A stretch of DNA of 64,000 bases from the NCBI GenBank assembly GCA_015680685.1, contig MNCI01004656.1, positions 504,718 through 568,717 of the forward strand, written 5' to 3'. The position numbers were made by a program, and so were the translations under genes. Below, piece by piece: positions 36,931 to 48,880 of the stretch (the first letter of the stretch is position 1; each line of letters begins with the position of its first letter). Below the pieces are notes generated by a model. The model had not been told where the DNA came from and did no database searches. It saw only the letters and a program-made list of their open reading frames with translations. The DNA comes from Gnetum montanum (taxonomy: Eukaryota; Streptophyta; Gnetopsida; Gnetales; Gnetaceae).

Positions 36931-37512
36931 GGATTAGGGTTGAAATGAAGTGCAAATCAAATGCCACGTGGTAGAGGGGTAGGTGAGGCTATGCTGACCC
37001 TAGCTATGCTCTTATTGGAGCAAAATGATGCCATGTTCTAGTGTAACCCAATGGACCCTACAATTGCTAGACTATGACTACACTACTAAGACTGCATGTG
37101 CTAGATTAAAAAAGATCATAATGTACTTGTAAATAGTGAAGAATAGTGCAATTTGGAGGTTATGCTATGGGGTGACGCTCTTTCATCTTTGAGTGGGATC
37201 AAGTGCAGGTACAATTTTGGGACAAATGGGGAGTGTAAAAGAAATGAAAATCTCTGATCTTGCTTGCCAGAGAAGTGCTAGAGCTGAGATGAAGGTCTAT
37301 GTTGAGCTTTGGAAGCTTTTGAAGATAGTCCTACAATGCTACATGAGCTATGCTCTGGAGTGTAACCCAACAATTTGGAAAATTCTACAAAAATTAAAGT
37401 CCAGTGCTAGCTACGCTAGCTATGCTTTGGGGTGTAGTAGGAAAAGTGAGAGCATAGCACTGACACTTAAAAAAAATTGGCAAAACTTGCAGTCTTCATC
37501 TAGGCTATGCTA

Positions 37513-37532
37513 GCTACGCTCTAGAGCATAGC
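37513..37532. promoter_or_regulatory. Near-perfect palindrome in element C 5' LTR (first of several)
   Basis: GCTACGCTCTAGAGCATAGC, a palindrome with one mismatched pair. The identical 20-mer recurs at 37653-37672, and a third relative lies at about 37774-37796. Confidence 0.6.
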
Positions 37533-37901
37533 AGGAGGGATAGCTTTAGGAGTTATAAAATCTACCAAATGCCTCTTCCATGTTGATCTAGCTTGACTAC
37601 TTCTAGCTTGACACTTCAGAAAAATTGGCCATTGAAGTGCATGCTATACTAGCTACGCTCTAGAGCATAGCAAAGAGAATGTAAGTGTAGCATAATACTT
37701 AAAAATATTTTTGCAACTATTATCAGCACTTAGAAAATTTTTGCAAATCTAGTTCTGTGCTACATGCTACTATGACTACACTCTAGAGCATAGTTCCAAT
37801 AGTGAAAGCATGGGTTGAACACTTAGAATAAATTTTCTTCATGTTGAAACTTAGATAAATTTGTAGTTGAGGTGCTATTTCTCAAATTTGGCAGTGTTTC
37901 A

Positions 37902-39106
37902 AAGTGGAGATCACAGCAGTAGTAGCTGTATAGGCATCGACAGAAATAGTTCTTGTAGCACTAAGAAACTTGGTGAAAAATGTAGAAGAGGGTTTCTATG
38001 GCAATGATGATTTTTGTAATGGGGTTTTGGCAATGAGGGTTTCTATAGAGGGGTTTGGTAATGGTAGCTGTACGACAAGTAGGTAAAGGTAGTAGTAGGT
38101 GAGTGATGATGGCAATAGGACATGAAGATAGTAGAATGGCAGCAACCCTAGGGGTGGGCAGCCAGTTCAATTCCATATAAGGCCTTAGTGATTCTTGTAG
38201 ATTTGGGCATTGAAAACATGCTAGATGTCATTCTTTATGAGGTCATGTTTGTCAAAGCACTTGACCATGATGATGTAGAACATGGTACCTGTGAACTGGT
38301 TGACCTCATGGTGGAGGCACATGATGAGATGATTGATGGTGCATGTGTGCATTCAGCAAAGAGGCATATGGCTACTATGCTTAGAATGTGGTGGAGGATT
38401 TCTTTCAACATGTAGCATCAGCAACATTTGGTGGTAATGGGTGAGGGTATGAGAGTGATGCATGAGAGCATGGGGTACAAAGGATGGTGGGGTGGTGGCA
38501 TGTGAGGGCTAGTAGGATAGCCGTGCATAAGGCGTGGAGACTACACTTCCCATTGGTGTGACTAGGTGTTTGATAAAATGTTCACCTTGCCAAGTGTTTG
38601 TCAAAATGTGTCTACCTTGAAAGTTCATTTTTTTTGGAACTACGCTTTGTAGAGAGTGTAGTTGGGAGTTAGAAAAATTCACAACTTGAGACTACACTCT
38701 CTAATGAGGCAATCTAGTGTTAGGAAATTTTTGTAGTTTTCCAAACTACACTCTTCACTAAGACAACCTAAAGTTAAAAAAATTTTACGAGTCCTAGACT
38801 ACACTCTCTACTAAGGTAGTCTAAAGTTAGAAAAAATTTGCTAAAATTTTGTAAACTATGCATGAGGTTAAACCTATGAAATGTAATGCTAAGCCTATGC
38901 AAATGTGCTATACCCCAGAGAGTACCAAGCATGTCAAATAGATTGGTTGATGTCCTATAACCATATGACCCCAAAGGGCATGCCAAAATCATGAATTTTT
39001 GTTAGTCTATGTTATATTGTGCTAATCATGTTGATTTACTTTAATAATTTTATACCAAAATTTGCATCTATGTATGTATACTAATGCTTTCTTTGTTGCT
39101 TAGTAG
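37902..39106 (-). other. Element B spacer between element C and the antisense gene
   Basis: Continuation of the interval split by element C. It has no gene of its own. CTACACTCTC words recur at about 38640-38830. At about 38910-38975 a short + strand stretch, VLYPREYQACQIDWLMSY, matches LVLYPSEHQVHQMYVLIS in C and is the best candidate for an upstream exon. The acceptor of the next exon is CTTTGTTGCTTAGTAG at 39091-39106, preceded by TACTAAT-like ATACTAATGC. Confidence 0.45.
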
Positions 39107-42100
39107 TTGCAGGGTGCTGCTGAAGCCTATCTTAGTTGTAGTAAAGCTCATGGGCATCCTATGCTACATGAGCGAACCCATCTCCAACATGCCTACACTA
39201 GATATGCAAGTGGGCCATCAAGCATTGTGGTTTCGACTAGGGGATCATGAGTCATTGGAATTCCTTTTACAGTAGTTTAGTGTGATCATGTGGTCACACT
39301 TGGTAGTGGAAGTTGTTGGTACCATCATAGAGACATTGCTACCAGGGGCTAATTAGGGAATCTTGAAGTTAATCTTAGATTAACTTATTGATAGTGATGA
39401 TGGAGTAGGTGGTTTAGGAAAAGGTCCTAGGAGTGCTCAGTACCTATCTAGGATTTGACACATGATGGGATTTGGTTGCTACAATAAAAGAAACATCCTT
39501 TTTGTTGCATTGCGAGTGCACATCATTTTCTAGAATCGACCTAGAACTATATTTACTACATGGGAGGATAAGTACTTATATGTATTTCATAGTGTTTTCT
39601 TTTATACTAGCTCATGTTCATTGCTAATGGCCCATGACTAAAATTAGGTTTAGAGTTAACAAGAAGGACCTACATGATGAGGCGAATGCTCTAGCCTTGA
39701 CTCGTACTACCCTAGAGGTGTTCTCATCTAGCCCAAACATTCAGGTATCTATGCTTGAGTAGGAGCAGCTCAATCTGGAGGTCTACCCTACTCAATATCT
39801 AAAGGCATACAAGTAGTGTAGGACTCATGGCTAGTTGGATGAGGAGTCGACCACCAATGAGCTTAACACTAAGGAGATACTTGCAGCACCACCTCTGTCT
39901 CAGACCCCATTCATTCCATGTATGCATCAATTGTTTTGACTTATGTAGTTACTCATGTATGCCTATTAGTTTGCCTTTCCATGATGCTAACATTGTTTTA
40001 CCTTTGTTGCAATAGCGGTTGCCCTAGGCAAGATGATAGTGGTCACCATAGACCACACTAAGGCCACCCTCATCATGAAGTATGGCAATGTGGAGGGTGT
40101 GCAACACTGGTTGTGTCAAAAAGCCTTATATGTGCTAATGGATTGGCTCACACATGTAGGGTTAATGGACCTATTTTTGGCCCTTAGATTGAGTATTCTA
40201 GTGGCTAAAATGGTAACCATTATCAACTCCTTTAATTGCAATGTAAGGTAGTTTGTCACCCATGTGCACAATGTGAGGGTAGTGCTTGACCTAAGTGAGG
40301 CCTTCTTTGTTTACCTCTTTTCACTTTCTATTAATGGTTGGATTATTGTCAATAAGGCCAATATGGAGGTGAACCATAGAGGAAAGATTAAGGACTATTT
40401 GAGGGCCACCCAATCTCACAAGGACATATTGATTAAGGATGTGCTTGTGCCTAAGGTGCGAGAGCTCTACTCTCTAATCTACACTCGTGCCTTTCCAAAG
40501 CTGCTCTCCTAAGGGAAGGTCCTTGGGGTGGAAAAAGCATGAGTCATGAAGGAGATACTACTAGAGTGTACAAGATTCAACTAGGCTACATATATAGCCA
40601 CCTTCTTGCATGCAAATATCTCTAGGCTATGGTTCAACCTCTAGGAAAGGTCCCATGTCCACTTCACATTCCTCGTAGGATACCTGCGAAGGTTTGCGGA
40701 GCTCTTGGTCATACAAGATGGTGGGAAATGGGTGGTCCATGACCACAAGTAGTTTTTTAATCCATGGATTAAGCACATTTTCATGACCACTCACTTATAG
40801 GACCCCCTAGAGGGGATTGATGAGTCATTATCTGTAATGAGTAAGGATCCTATGGGATAGTCACATTACTCATGAAATAGCATAGACGAGGGTCCTCCAG
40901 TTGGCACTAGGGATGTGACTAGGATGGACTGCTATCTTGTAGAGATGGTAGGAGCATCTAAGATAAAGATCAAGAGGCCACATCCCATAGAGGAGGATGC
41001 CCCTAAGGCTGGAATGCCAAGCAGCAAGAAGATCCATATTAATCTTTAGATCTTTCATGTGGAGGTTGCAAGTTAGTATTTGTAAATTTCTTAGATGCAT
41101 TAATTGTATTTTTATGTATATTTATATTTTTATATCTTTATTTCATGCTATACTCTAAACTTGCTAATGATGTGCATATGTATACTAATGTGCTATGTAT
41201 TTGTGTTAATTGTAGAGACAGGAAAGATGTCTACAAGAGCATTGATTGAGGCAATAGTAGAAGAAGTGTCTTCTTAAGTTGAGGAAGAGAAGGTCCGTGG
41301 GGATGATCTTCATGAGGTAGAAAAGACCCTTTGATATGTGGAGGATGAGGGGTTTCTCCACCCTAATGGGGGTGATTTTGATAGCTTTTTTGATGGTGCA
41401 CAACTATGTGACACCCCCCCCCCCCCCCCCCACCCGCCCAACACTCATGCTTGAGTGCCTACTAGGTAACTATTTGTATTGCCATATGGCCTTGCCTATT
41501 TGCTCTAGAATCTTATATATTTAATTTTATGCTAATTACATCATTATGTTACAACATCAAACATTCCTACTAGTGGTCCTACATCTACCTATTGCATGGA
41601 GCCATGGGTAGACATGCTTGATAAATTCATCTTCATGGAAGGCATCGTTGAGGACATGGTGGACCACTTACAACAAGTGGATCCTAAGCTTGGTATGTGT
41701 ATGATTGTTGTTTTTCTTTATGTGAATTTATTGCTTGAATGCTTAGTTCTTGGCTAAGGTTGATCAGTTATTACATGCCTACAAGTCCTAAGCTTCAATG
41801 GGATCCAAGCAAGGCAACTAAGGTGGATGCCCTTCTTGATCTCCCTCATAAAGTGGATCAAGTGTCTTGTCACATGTATGAGATATTAAACAAGTGTGTG
41901 CTTTCCTATGTGAAGGTGTTGTGGGTCTACAGGTGCTCAAATGAGCACCTGTAGAAATGTGTGCATGAGTTACAAAAGAGAGTAACTAGCCAGGATACAA
42001 AGATCTAAGATCTTCAATCTAGATATGACTTCTTGGTGGCTAGATCATAGGGAGACAACACTTGGCATACCTATGAGATAGATTATGCCTAATATTTGAA

Positions 42101-42783
42101 AGTTCTCAAAGGTAAAAATGAGGCCACATGGGAGCTAATTAAGCAAAGGCTACAGATGGACTTGCTTGGCTAGAAGAACCAAGATTGGAAGAATTATAGC
42201 ACAAAGGTCTAGCAGTGGAAGCAAACATAGAAGAACCATAAGTACCAATATAAGAAAGAGAAAAATGTGTACCTATGATGGTACAAAGAGGAGTCTACTA
42301 AGCACCTACGCCTTGAGATATTTCATAAGGTGATCAATGGGAGGTAAGCATATGTGTTTTTCATGCAACATATGATGGTGAGTGGCTCTCTTGAGAGGCA
42401 AATCATCAGCCCTTTAGGAGAGGATTCTTCTACTACCTTTTCAATGGAGCCACCAACATGGACTACTATGAACAAAGGCAACATCCTTGTAGGGATTGAC
42501 TTTGGCCAAGAGGACTGGACACAACTTTTTGAGGCTAAGAACCTCTGACGCTTGGAGGCTAGCCTTGGAAAGTTACCTCTAGAGGTCACCAATGTGGGAC
42601 CTTCTCAGGTTAGTTTTTTATGCTTTTTATTTTATGTTTAGAGTTAGCTTGTATCATGTAGGTTTTTTTACTAATGGTGCCTATTTGCTATGGTTATGGC
42701 TACAAGGACTAGGAGATGTTTCGGGCCCTAGCGATGTGATGGAGGAAGAGGAGCCTCCACCCCCACCTAGTACCACTGGTTGA
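39107..42783 (+). pseudogene. Antisense multi-exon gene of element B (unknown protein)
   Basis: Orthologous in position and structure to 27700-31303. Exons: 39107-39571, 39648-39919, 40016-41071, 41216-41465, 41555-41692, 41785-42608, 42707-42783. Intron lengths track those in C (76 vs 77, 96 vs 88, 144 vs 121 bp for introns 1-3). Exon 1 begins CRVLLKPILVVVKLMGILCY and includes LEFLLQ and IMWSHLVVEVVGTIIETLL (C: MMWSHLAMKAIGIITETLL). Exon 3 reads VRVVLDLSEAFFVYLF and KDILIKDVLVPKVRELY. Exon 5 reads DKFIFMEGIVEDMVDHLQQ. Exon 6 reads GIDFGQEDWTQLFEAKNL. The tail is EEEEPPPPPSTTG followed by TGA. Acceptors of exons 5 and 6 read ACAA instead of ACAG, and exon 7 has lost a base, so the copy is inactive. 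Several 60-100 codon stretches remain open. Function unknown. A sense-strand origin is excluded because splice signals and frame work only on this strand. Confidence 0.75.
41414..41431. repeat. Poly-C tract
   Basis: An 18-base C run inside exon 4 of B's antisense gene, absent at the aligned position in C. The length may be an assembly estimate. Confidence 0.85.
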
Positions 42784-43036
42784 GCATGACCTAGATGTAT
42801 CCCTGCTATTGGATATTTTGCTATTTTTGCTACATTTTGGTGCATGATGCTGCTCATGATATGTGCTATTATTCATATGACATCTAATGAATTTATTTGC
42901 TATATGTAGTATGTAATGTGTGAACCTTTTTTTTATGGTTATTTGTTATGTGCTTGTTACATTGATCATGCGAAGGACTAATATGCTAGGTTAAGACTAT
43001 GTAATGATAGTGTGACTAGGCCATTACAAGACCCAT

Positions 43037-43382
43037 GCTAGTTTAAGGCCATAGTGGAAGGGTTGATGCTATTTTAAGGCCATTTTAGGCCAATATGATG
43101 GGATTAATAGTGATAGTTTAAGGCCATTCTGGGCCATAGGTGTTGCTAGTTTAAGGCCATTTCAGGCCATGTTGCTAGGTATAGGGGGGATAGTTTAAGG
43201 CCATTGTAGGCCACGTGTTGCTAGTTTAAGGCCATGGTAGCTTGCACATTGCTAGTTTAAGGCCATGGTGGGCTAGAATAATGGAGATCAAGGGTAATAG
43301 CTTAAATCCATTCTTGGCTATAGGATTGCTAGTTTAAGGCCATGGCAGGCTACATGTTACTAGTATCAAGTCATAGCGGGTA
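43037..43382. repeat. Degenerate motif array, element B, 3' of the antisense gene
   Basis: About eight copies of GCTAGTTTAAGGCCATGGTA-like units, counterpart of the array at 31514-31832. The flanks 42784-43036 and 43383-43659 are non-coding and AT-rich. Confidence 0.85.
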
Positions 43383-43659
43383 GTGTCTATTGCTACCTCT
43401 TGTTTTTGTAATTTTATATTTTGTGATTTTTTTGTGCATTTCTATGTTTTTATTTCATGAAAGAAAATGCATTAAAGTAAAAATGATAGAGATGTAAACT
43501 AAGCTATTGAAAGCATAGGCAATGCAAGTGGTAAGCTAAGCGATTAAACTAAATGCGAATAATATGCTATGCTACTAATGCAATGTAAATGGGAAGCAAG
43601 ATGCAGGGTGTGGGGAAGAAAATAGTGAGGAGGCTCCTAGCACACTTTTGGACTAATGG

Positions 43660-44500
43660 TGTACCTTAGTTACATAGTTACTTCCTAATCTAGTGTGGGT
43701 TAGGAGAAATGTAGGGCCTAGAGGGCACTATTCAGTAGTCTCTTTGATCTTTGCTTGCTACATTGAAGGGAAATTATACCCACAAGGTGTCTTCTTGAAG
43801 GTTAGTGGCTTCTACCACCTCTTTGGATGCATTGGCCTTATGTGCTTCGTCATTTGCCTTACGTGCATCATCAAGAAATTCTACCTCTGATCCTTGTCCT
43901 ATATGTATGTTGTTGATGGCCGGAGGGGCTGCATTATCATAGTGGATGATAACTTTACCATCTTCATATGGAAGGTAGATTTCCTAGTGGATTGGGGAGG
44001 AGACTGACCATAATTAGGCCTACCCAATATTAGGTTGAATCTCAACATCTCCTTAATGATGATGAATTTAGCACTGATGGAGAATCGTTCCCCTCCTATG
44101 AAGGCTATTGTGATGATACCGCTAACGATGACATGTGACCCACTAAAGGAGTTTAGGCATGTGTCTTATGTTGGCTTGATTTATCTGGAAGGCCTAGTTT
44201 GTTAACAATGGTGTATGGTATAACATTTTTTGTCATCCCATCTTCAACGTGCACGCTTCAAATCTTGAATTGCCCAACTCATATGGTGATGAACATGGGC
44301 ACTATTATGATCTCATCACCAAACACAAGAGATGTGGAGCTTGATTCCTATAAGGTAGGGAGTAGCATAACTATGTTAATTAAGTTCTCATATACAAGGA
44401 TTCCCTTCATGACAGGAATGAAGATCAACATCTGCACCAATGCTTCAATGTGGGTAGATGAGATTGTGATTAGATCATATAGACTCAATGTCGTGCTTTT
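43660..44500 (-). pseudogene. Element B aspartic protease region (degraded)
   Basis: Minus strand. VHVEDGMTKNVIPYTIVNKL (about 44255-44195) is the active-site region with D-x-G in D-S-G position. RFNLILGRPNYGQ (about 44042-44005) and STFHMKMVKLSSTMIM follow, as in C. The trace ends near 43660, where the non-coding array begins, so the usual fusion to RT is absent. Confidence 0.65.
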
Positions 44501-47290
44501 TTGATTTAGTGCTTGCTTAACCTTGACTAATGCATCTACGAAGTCTTTTCCATTAGTTGCATTCTTAGTGGATTTGACTTCTTCCATAAGTCCTAAGAGA
44601 TGGATTTTGTGAGGAGGCAACTTGGGCTTTGTTGACTTGGCTTGTGCAAGGTATTTAGTGCTTGGTTGCAAGTTTCTAGTTTTGGCCTCAGTTTTTTTGG
44701 CTATGGGAATCATAGACAGAGTGACTAGCCTTGATGGACCAAGCACTTTTTTCTCTTGATTTTTCCTAATCATTCTATTTGCAAGACACCTATTGGGTCT
44801 TCTAGGTTGCCACCTAGAAGGCCTATTAATGTTACCAACAAGATTGGCTCTTAGATAGAAAGGGATCGATGCATTGGCCATCACTAGGCTTCGGGTAGGT
44901 GAGGAGTTAGCATATTGTGATACCCTAATGACAAAGGATGGTTGAACTATTTTTGCAACATGCTATGGAACCCTAATCATGAAGGGTGTTATAGGTTCTT
45001 GAGTTGGCACTCTAATAATGAAAGGGGGCCTTGAACCTATTGGGGCTGAGGGGACCCTTGCACTACCAGAGGGCACCTAAACCATGAATGGTTACCATGC
45101 TTGTTCTAAATCATCATCAACACTAATAGTGTTTATGATGTAGTTGGCATCGTTTGCATTTAGAGGATCATTGTAGACCCTCATAGATTGGTTTTTCTAC
45201 CTAACCAAGCTTGTGACATCAAGCACCAGCTCACCCCTATCAATCTGTCTTTGGAGATCATGCTGTTGGACTAAATAGAAGTCTGTGCTATGATCAAACA
45301 GTTGGTGGTAATGGCAAAACTAGTCCAACCTAAAATGCTTTGGGAAAAGGGGCTAATTTGGTGCCACCAAGGTGGAGACTCTAAGTAGTTTGCTATGCCT
45401 ATCATGCCTTTTATGAGCATCCTCAGACATTTGGTTATATTGGATGTGCTTGGCTTTCAATAGTTGATGCAGTAGTTCTAATGGTTTTAGTGGAAATGTG
45501 GTTTATTTGTAGTGATCCTTGTGCTTGAAGCTAGACCTTTGGCCATCTTACGTTGCGGCTACTATGGATGTAGGGGGATTAGTAGCCTTGATAGTAGAGT
45601 TGGAAACTTTGTTGTTATCTAGGCCTTTGGGCAGTCTAGCCATGGGCCTCAAGTTGGTTCTTTTGGCCTCTTTGGCCATAGTTGCCATGGTTGCACTTTG
45701 CTTACCCTTATCCTTGTCTTTTTTGGCATGTAGGTTTTTATAGGCCACGTAGGCTAGGTCCTTAGCTTTGGCTACATCTTGTATGCTCTGAGATTAGGCA
45801 AAATCCTAGATCAAGGACTACAAGGCCAAGTAGTACATTTTTGACTTGATAAATTTGTTAACTGCATCCTTGAAGATGGATAGAAGGTGAATCTCGACTA
45901 TTGGCTCTCAAATTTCATTTAATGAGGCACTCCAAAATTGGATAAATTTTTGCATAGGGTCTAGGTGGCCCTGGTTGACCTACATCAGCTAGTCTAAGCT
46001 CACTTTTGGCTTTAAGTTATACTTGAAGTATGTCACAGACTAGCTTAAGAGGTCTTCTAAAGAGGAGGTGGAGCCTCTAGGGAGTGTGTGATACTAGTCT
46101 AAGGCTTTTCTAGTTAATGACATGGCAAACACATGCATACTGGCATGTGGCCAAGCTTGTAGCAGTAAGCACTTGGACCTGAATGTCACCAGATGTGCGT
46201 TGTAGTGCCCTTCATCATTGTACTTAGTGAATTAGGGTAGTGGAACCCCAGTTTGCAAAGTTAGTAGCAAGATCATCTTGATAGAAGTCCACTACTTGAA
46301 TTATTTTAGAGGAGGTAGCCTTAAGCCACTTCACTTCTTCTATCAAGGTTTGCTGATTCAAGTCTTGGGATGTTCTAGTAGGTTGCGCTAGTTGTGCCAT
46401 CCATTGTGCTGGTTGTGTGGTCCATGACATAATTGTAGGTTATGGGACCATGCAAGGTGCTTATTGCATTATCTATGTTATGGGCATAGTAACTGGGGCA
46501 ATCCATGCATGTGTGGGTTGGGCTAATGTTGAGGATGCCAACAAAGGAGGTAGGACACAGGTTTCTTGAGTCATTTGGGACCTAAAAATGGACCCTACAT
46601 TAAGATACAACTAGGTTAACATGGTTTCTACTAGCAAGAATGGTAGAGCAAGTTGAGATGAAGCCACAAAGGGTAAGTGGAAAGAAGCTATTGCATCATA
46701 ATGCATGTATTACATCTAGTGAGTTGCCACTATGGGTGTATATCTAAGCTTGATGAAGTGGAAAGGTGATGCCAGTGTTATGACAATCTCTAGGAGGAAA
46801 AGTGAACTAATTGGAGGAGGGGCTAGAGTAGGGATCGTTTGTTGGAAGATGGTGGAAAAAGGGGGCTCATGTTCAAAATGAGCTTCAAGCTTGTCCACTT
46901 CCTCCTATAAGGCTTCCTATAGTCAGTCCCTACATCATGCTCACCTACTAGGATGAGCTAAGATAGTAATCAGTGATGGGACTCTATGAGTTAGATGATA
47001 TCAAATGAGGAAGAGATATACTCCCATCCATCCCTATGGATTAGCTCAAAGTCTCATTTTTCCTCCATGTCAAGGTGCTCTATAGGTAATCTTACTTGGA
47101 TCTTTACACATATGAAGTTATATTGCTCATTACTGAGCATGGAATACTCTTGGTTTTGGTCACGTAGCCTAAGGGACTACCTTGGCTCGACCATTACAAG
47201 GCTTAGAGAGTTGTCACTCCTAGTCTCTTGTTGGATAGGCATGATCTCAAGTGTGTTTGAAATTGATCCTAAAGGTTGATCTATATTCAT
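44501..47290 (-). pseudogene. gag: Element B gag (degraded)
   Basis: Starts at the ATG at 47290-47288 (MNIDQPLGSISNTLEIMPIQ) about 430 bases inside the LTR. Open pieces include 46430-46224 (SQDLNQQTLIEEVKWLKATS), 45748-45548 (MAYKNLHAKKDKDKGKQSA) and 44884-44348 (178 codons; ending with LYDLITISSTHIEALVQMLI and leading into protease). The motif FCHYHQLFDHSTDFY with QIDRGELVLD at about 45320-45220 is the Tat-lineage Gag signature. It aligns with C's gag along most of its length. Multiple stops. Confidence 0.78.
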
Positions 47291-47721
47291 GGTTGCAAAT
47301 CAAGTTGTAAATGGAAATCGTAGAGGCTATTGGCTACATGAACAAGCGAAAACTAAATTTATTTGGTTGATACTACTGACTATGCTCTCCACTGTGAAGA
47401 GCTAACTATGTTGTCTATGCTGACTATGCTCTCCACTATGAAGAGCCAAGTATGCTCTTCACAGCAAAGAGCTAACTACATTTTCTATGCTAGAGACAAA
47501 TATGCTCCAACTGAAGACAATGGGAACTTAGCAAAATAGCGAAAATAAATGTGGTTTGAGTTTGTCACATAGGGTCCCAAGGGGACCGACTACGGGGTCC
47601 AACGACTACGGGGTCCAATCTACACAAATGGATCAGTGGACAACTACGGTGTAGAGAACTCATGAAACAACCTTAGGAAAGATTAAAATAGGGGTTTTCC
47701 CTCTTTCTAGCACTATAAAAC
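47291..47721 (-). other. Element B 5' leader and primer site
   Basis: The leader carries repeated TGACTATGCTCTCCACTGTG-type words with AAGAGC partners (47378-47520), forming imperfect inverted repeats. The candidate primer site is 47699-47715 (minus strand TAGTGCTAGAAAGAGGG), a decayed form of the site in element C. Confidence 0.5.
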
Positions 47722-48880
47722 TATGGTGATTAAAAAATTTTATAGTTGGAATACCAAGGGATCCATGAATGCATATTTTTAACCCTAAGTTCAAGTGAGG
47801 GCCTGTTAGAGGTAAAGATAGGGCACCTTGAATAGTCTTGTGAATTGAATAGGGACCTACTAAATGCAACTAGGGTGCTAGATGTAATAGGGGTGTAGCA
47901 TGGTTAATTATGATTCTAATGAAAAATTATGCTAAGTGTTAGGTGGTGTCAACGGTGTTAATGGTGTTAGTTTAAATGAGCATAGTTAAGGGATTTCAGC
48001 AAAAAATGATAGTGCTAACGTGCTAGGACCATCACCCAAGTGTGGTTATGTAATAATATTGTAGAAAATGCATGTAAAATGATAAAAAATGCAAGTGAAA
48101 TGCTAAAAATGCAAAGGATGGGAGAGAGAGAGAGTGAAACATCACCCTAAATGGGGTTGATCATACTTAACTTCAGAAGAGGTGATAAGGTACGCAGTGT
48201 ACAACAAGCACAGTGGACAACATAGTCACAGTCTCAAGAGCGTTTGGTTGCAAAGACAGATGATATGTTATGGTGTCTATGCCTACTAGATTAGTTGCCA
48301 TGGTGTGCAGTGGATTTTGGTGTTTGTGGTAATATGAAACTTTGCATCTCTCCGATTCACTAGAATGCCTTGGGTTTTTGTCTATTAAAAATGCCAAAAT
48401 ACCAACTTTTCAAATTTTCCAAGCCAAATTTTTTACCAACCTTAGAAACATAGAGGGCTAAGGTATTTATAGTGCTAGGTCTAGTGTGAAATGTGGAGAG
48501 ACTGCCACATGGCAAAGGGGATGGTTGGGACTATGCTATCACCCAACTACATTCTCCACTGACGGTAGCAATGTTGTGCTCTATTGTGCTTAGTCAGACT
48601 TTGCAAAGCTAAGAGATTGTGACTACACTACTAACTACATGTTTGTGTGCTGAGAGGACTACAATGTAACTAAAAAAATGCAACTTTGGAGACTATGCTT
48701 AAGGACTATGCTCTCCATGGGGAAAGAGCATAGTTACAATTTGGGGACAAAAAGGGGATACAAAAAAAATGCATTTTGCTAACTACACTTGTTGGAGGTG
48801 AGTTGGACTTGAGCTGAGTGTTGGTGCTATGTTATGGACGCTATTGGAGGTTGTTTGCTAAGTATGCTTAACTACACTCT
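47722..48880 (-). repeat. Element B 5' LTR (right, truncated)
   Basis: Matches 10785-about 11905 from TATGGTGATT onward. The similarity stops at about 48872-48890, so roughly 350-370 bases of the U3 end are missing. The minus-strand TATA box TATAAATA at 48464-48471 is intact, whereas the partner LTR has it deleted. Confidence 0.82.
48464..48471 (-). promoter_or_regulatory. TATA box of element B 5' LTR
   Basis: Minus strand CACTATAAATACC context, aligned with the TATA box of element C at 36923-36930. Confidence 0.6.

Larger units (their letters stand above)
18287..37901 (-). mobile_element. Element C: Tat/Ogre-like LTR retrotransposon with antisense gene (nested in B)
   Basis: LTRs at 18287-19904 and 36200-37901 are direct repeats of about 1.6-1.7 kb. 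All retroviral-type genes read on the minus strand, and the antisense gene on the plus strand. Total length is about 19.6 kb. It is the same family as B but clearly diverged from it, with the same internal order. No clean 5-bp target duplication is visible: the flanks are AGGCA at 18282-18286 and AAGTG at 37902-37906. Confidence 0.85.
36200..37901 (-). repeat. Element C 5' LTR (right)
   Basis: Begins TATAGCAACCAAAAATG and ends CAGTGTTTCA. It pairs with 18287-19904. As the element reads leftwards, U3 is the right part. A minus-strand TATA box lies at 36923-36930, about 970 bases into the LTR, followed by R/U5. U3 carries near-identical palindromes at 37513-37532, 37653-37672 and about 37774-37796. 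Confidence 0.86.
10785..48880 (-). mobile_element. Element B: Tat/Ogre-like LTR retrotransposon with antisense gene, hosting element C
   Basis: The two LTRs (10785-12254 and 47722-about 48880) are in direct orientation. Gag, protease, RT, RNase H and integrase all read on the minus strand, so the right LTR is the 5' one. Without element C it is about 18.5 kb. It is inserted in ORF3 of element A. Its right LTR is truncated, so the second target-site copy is missing. Order on its own strand: 5' LTR, primer site, gag, protease, motif array, antisense gene, spacer, RT-RH-INT, motif array, 3' LTR. Every coding part has stops and frameshifts. Confidence 0.82.
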
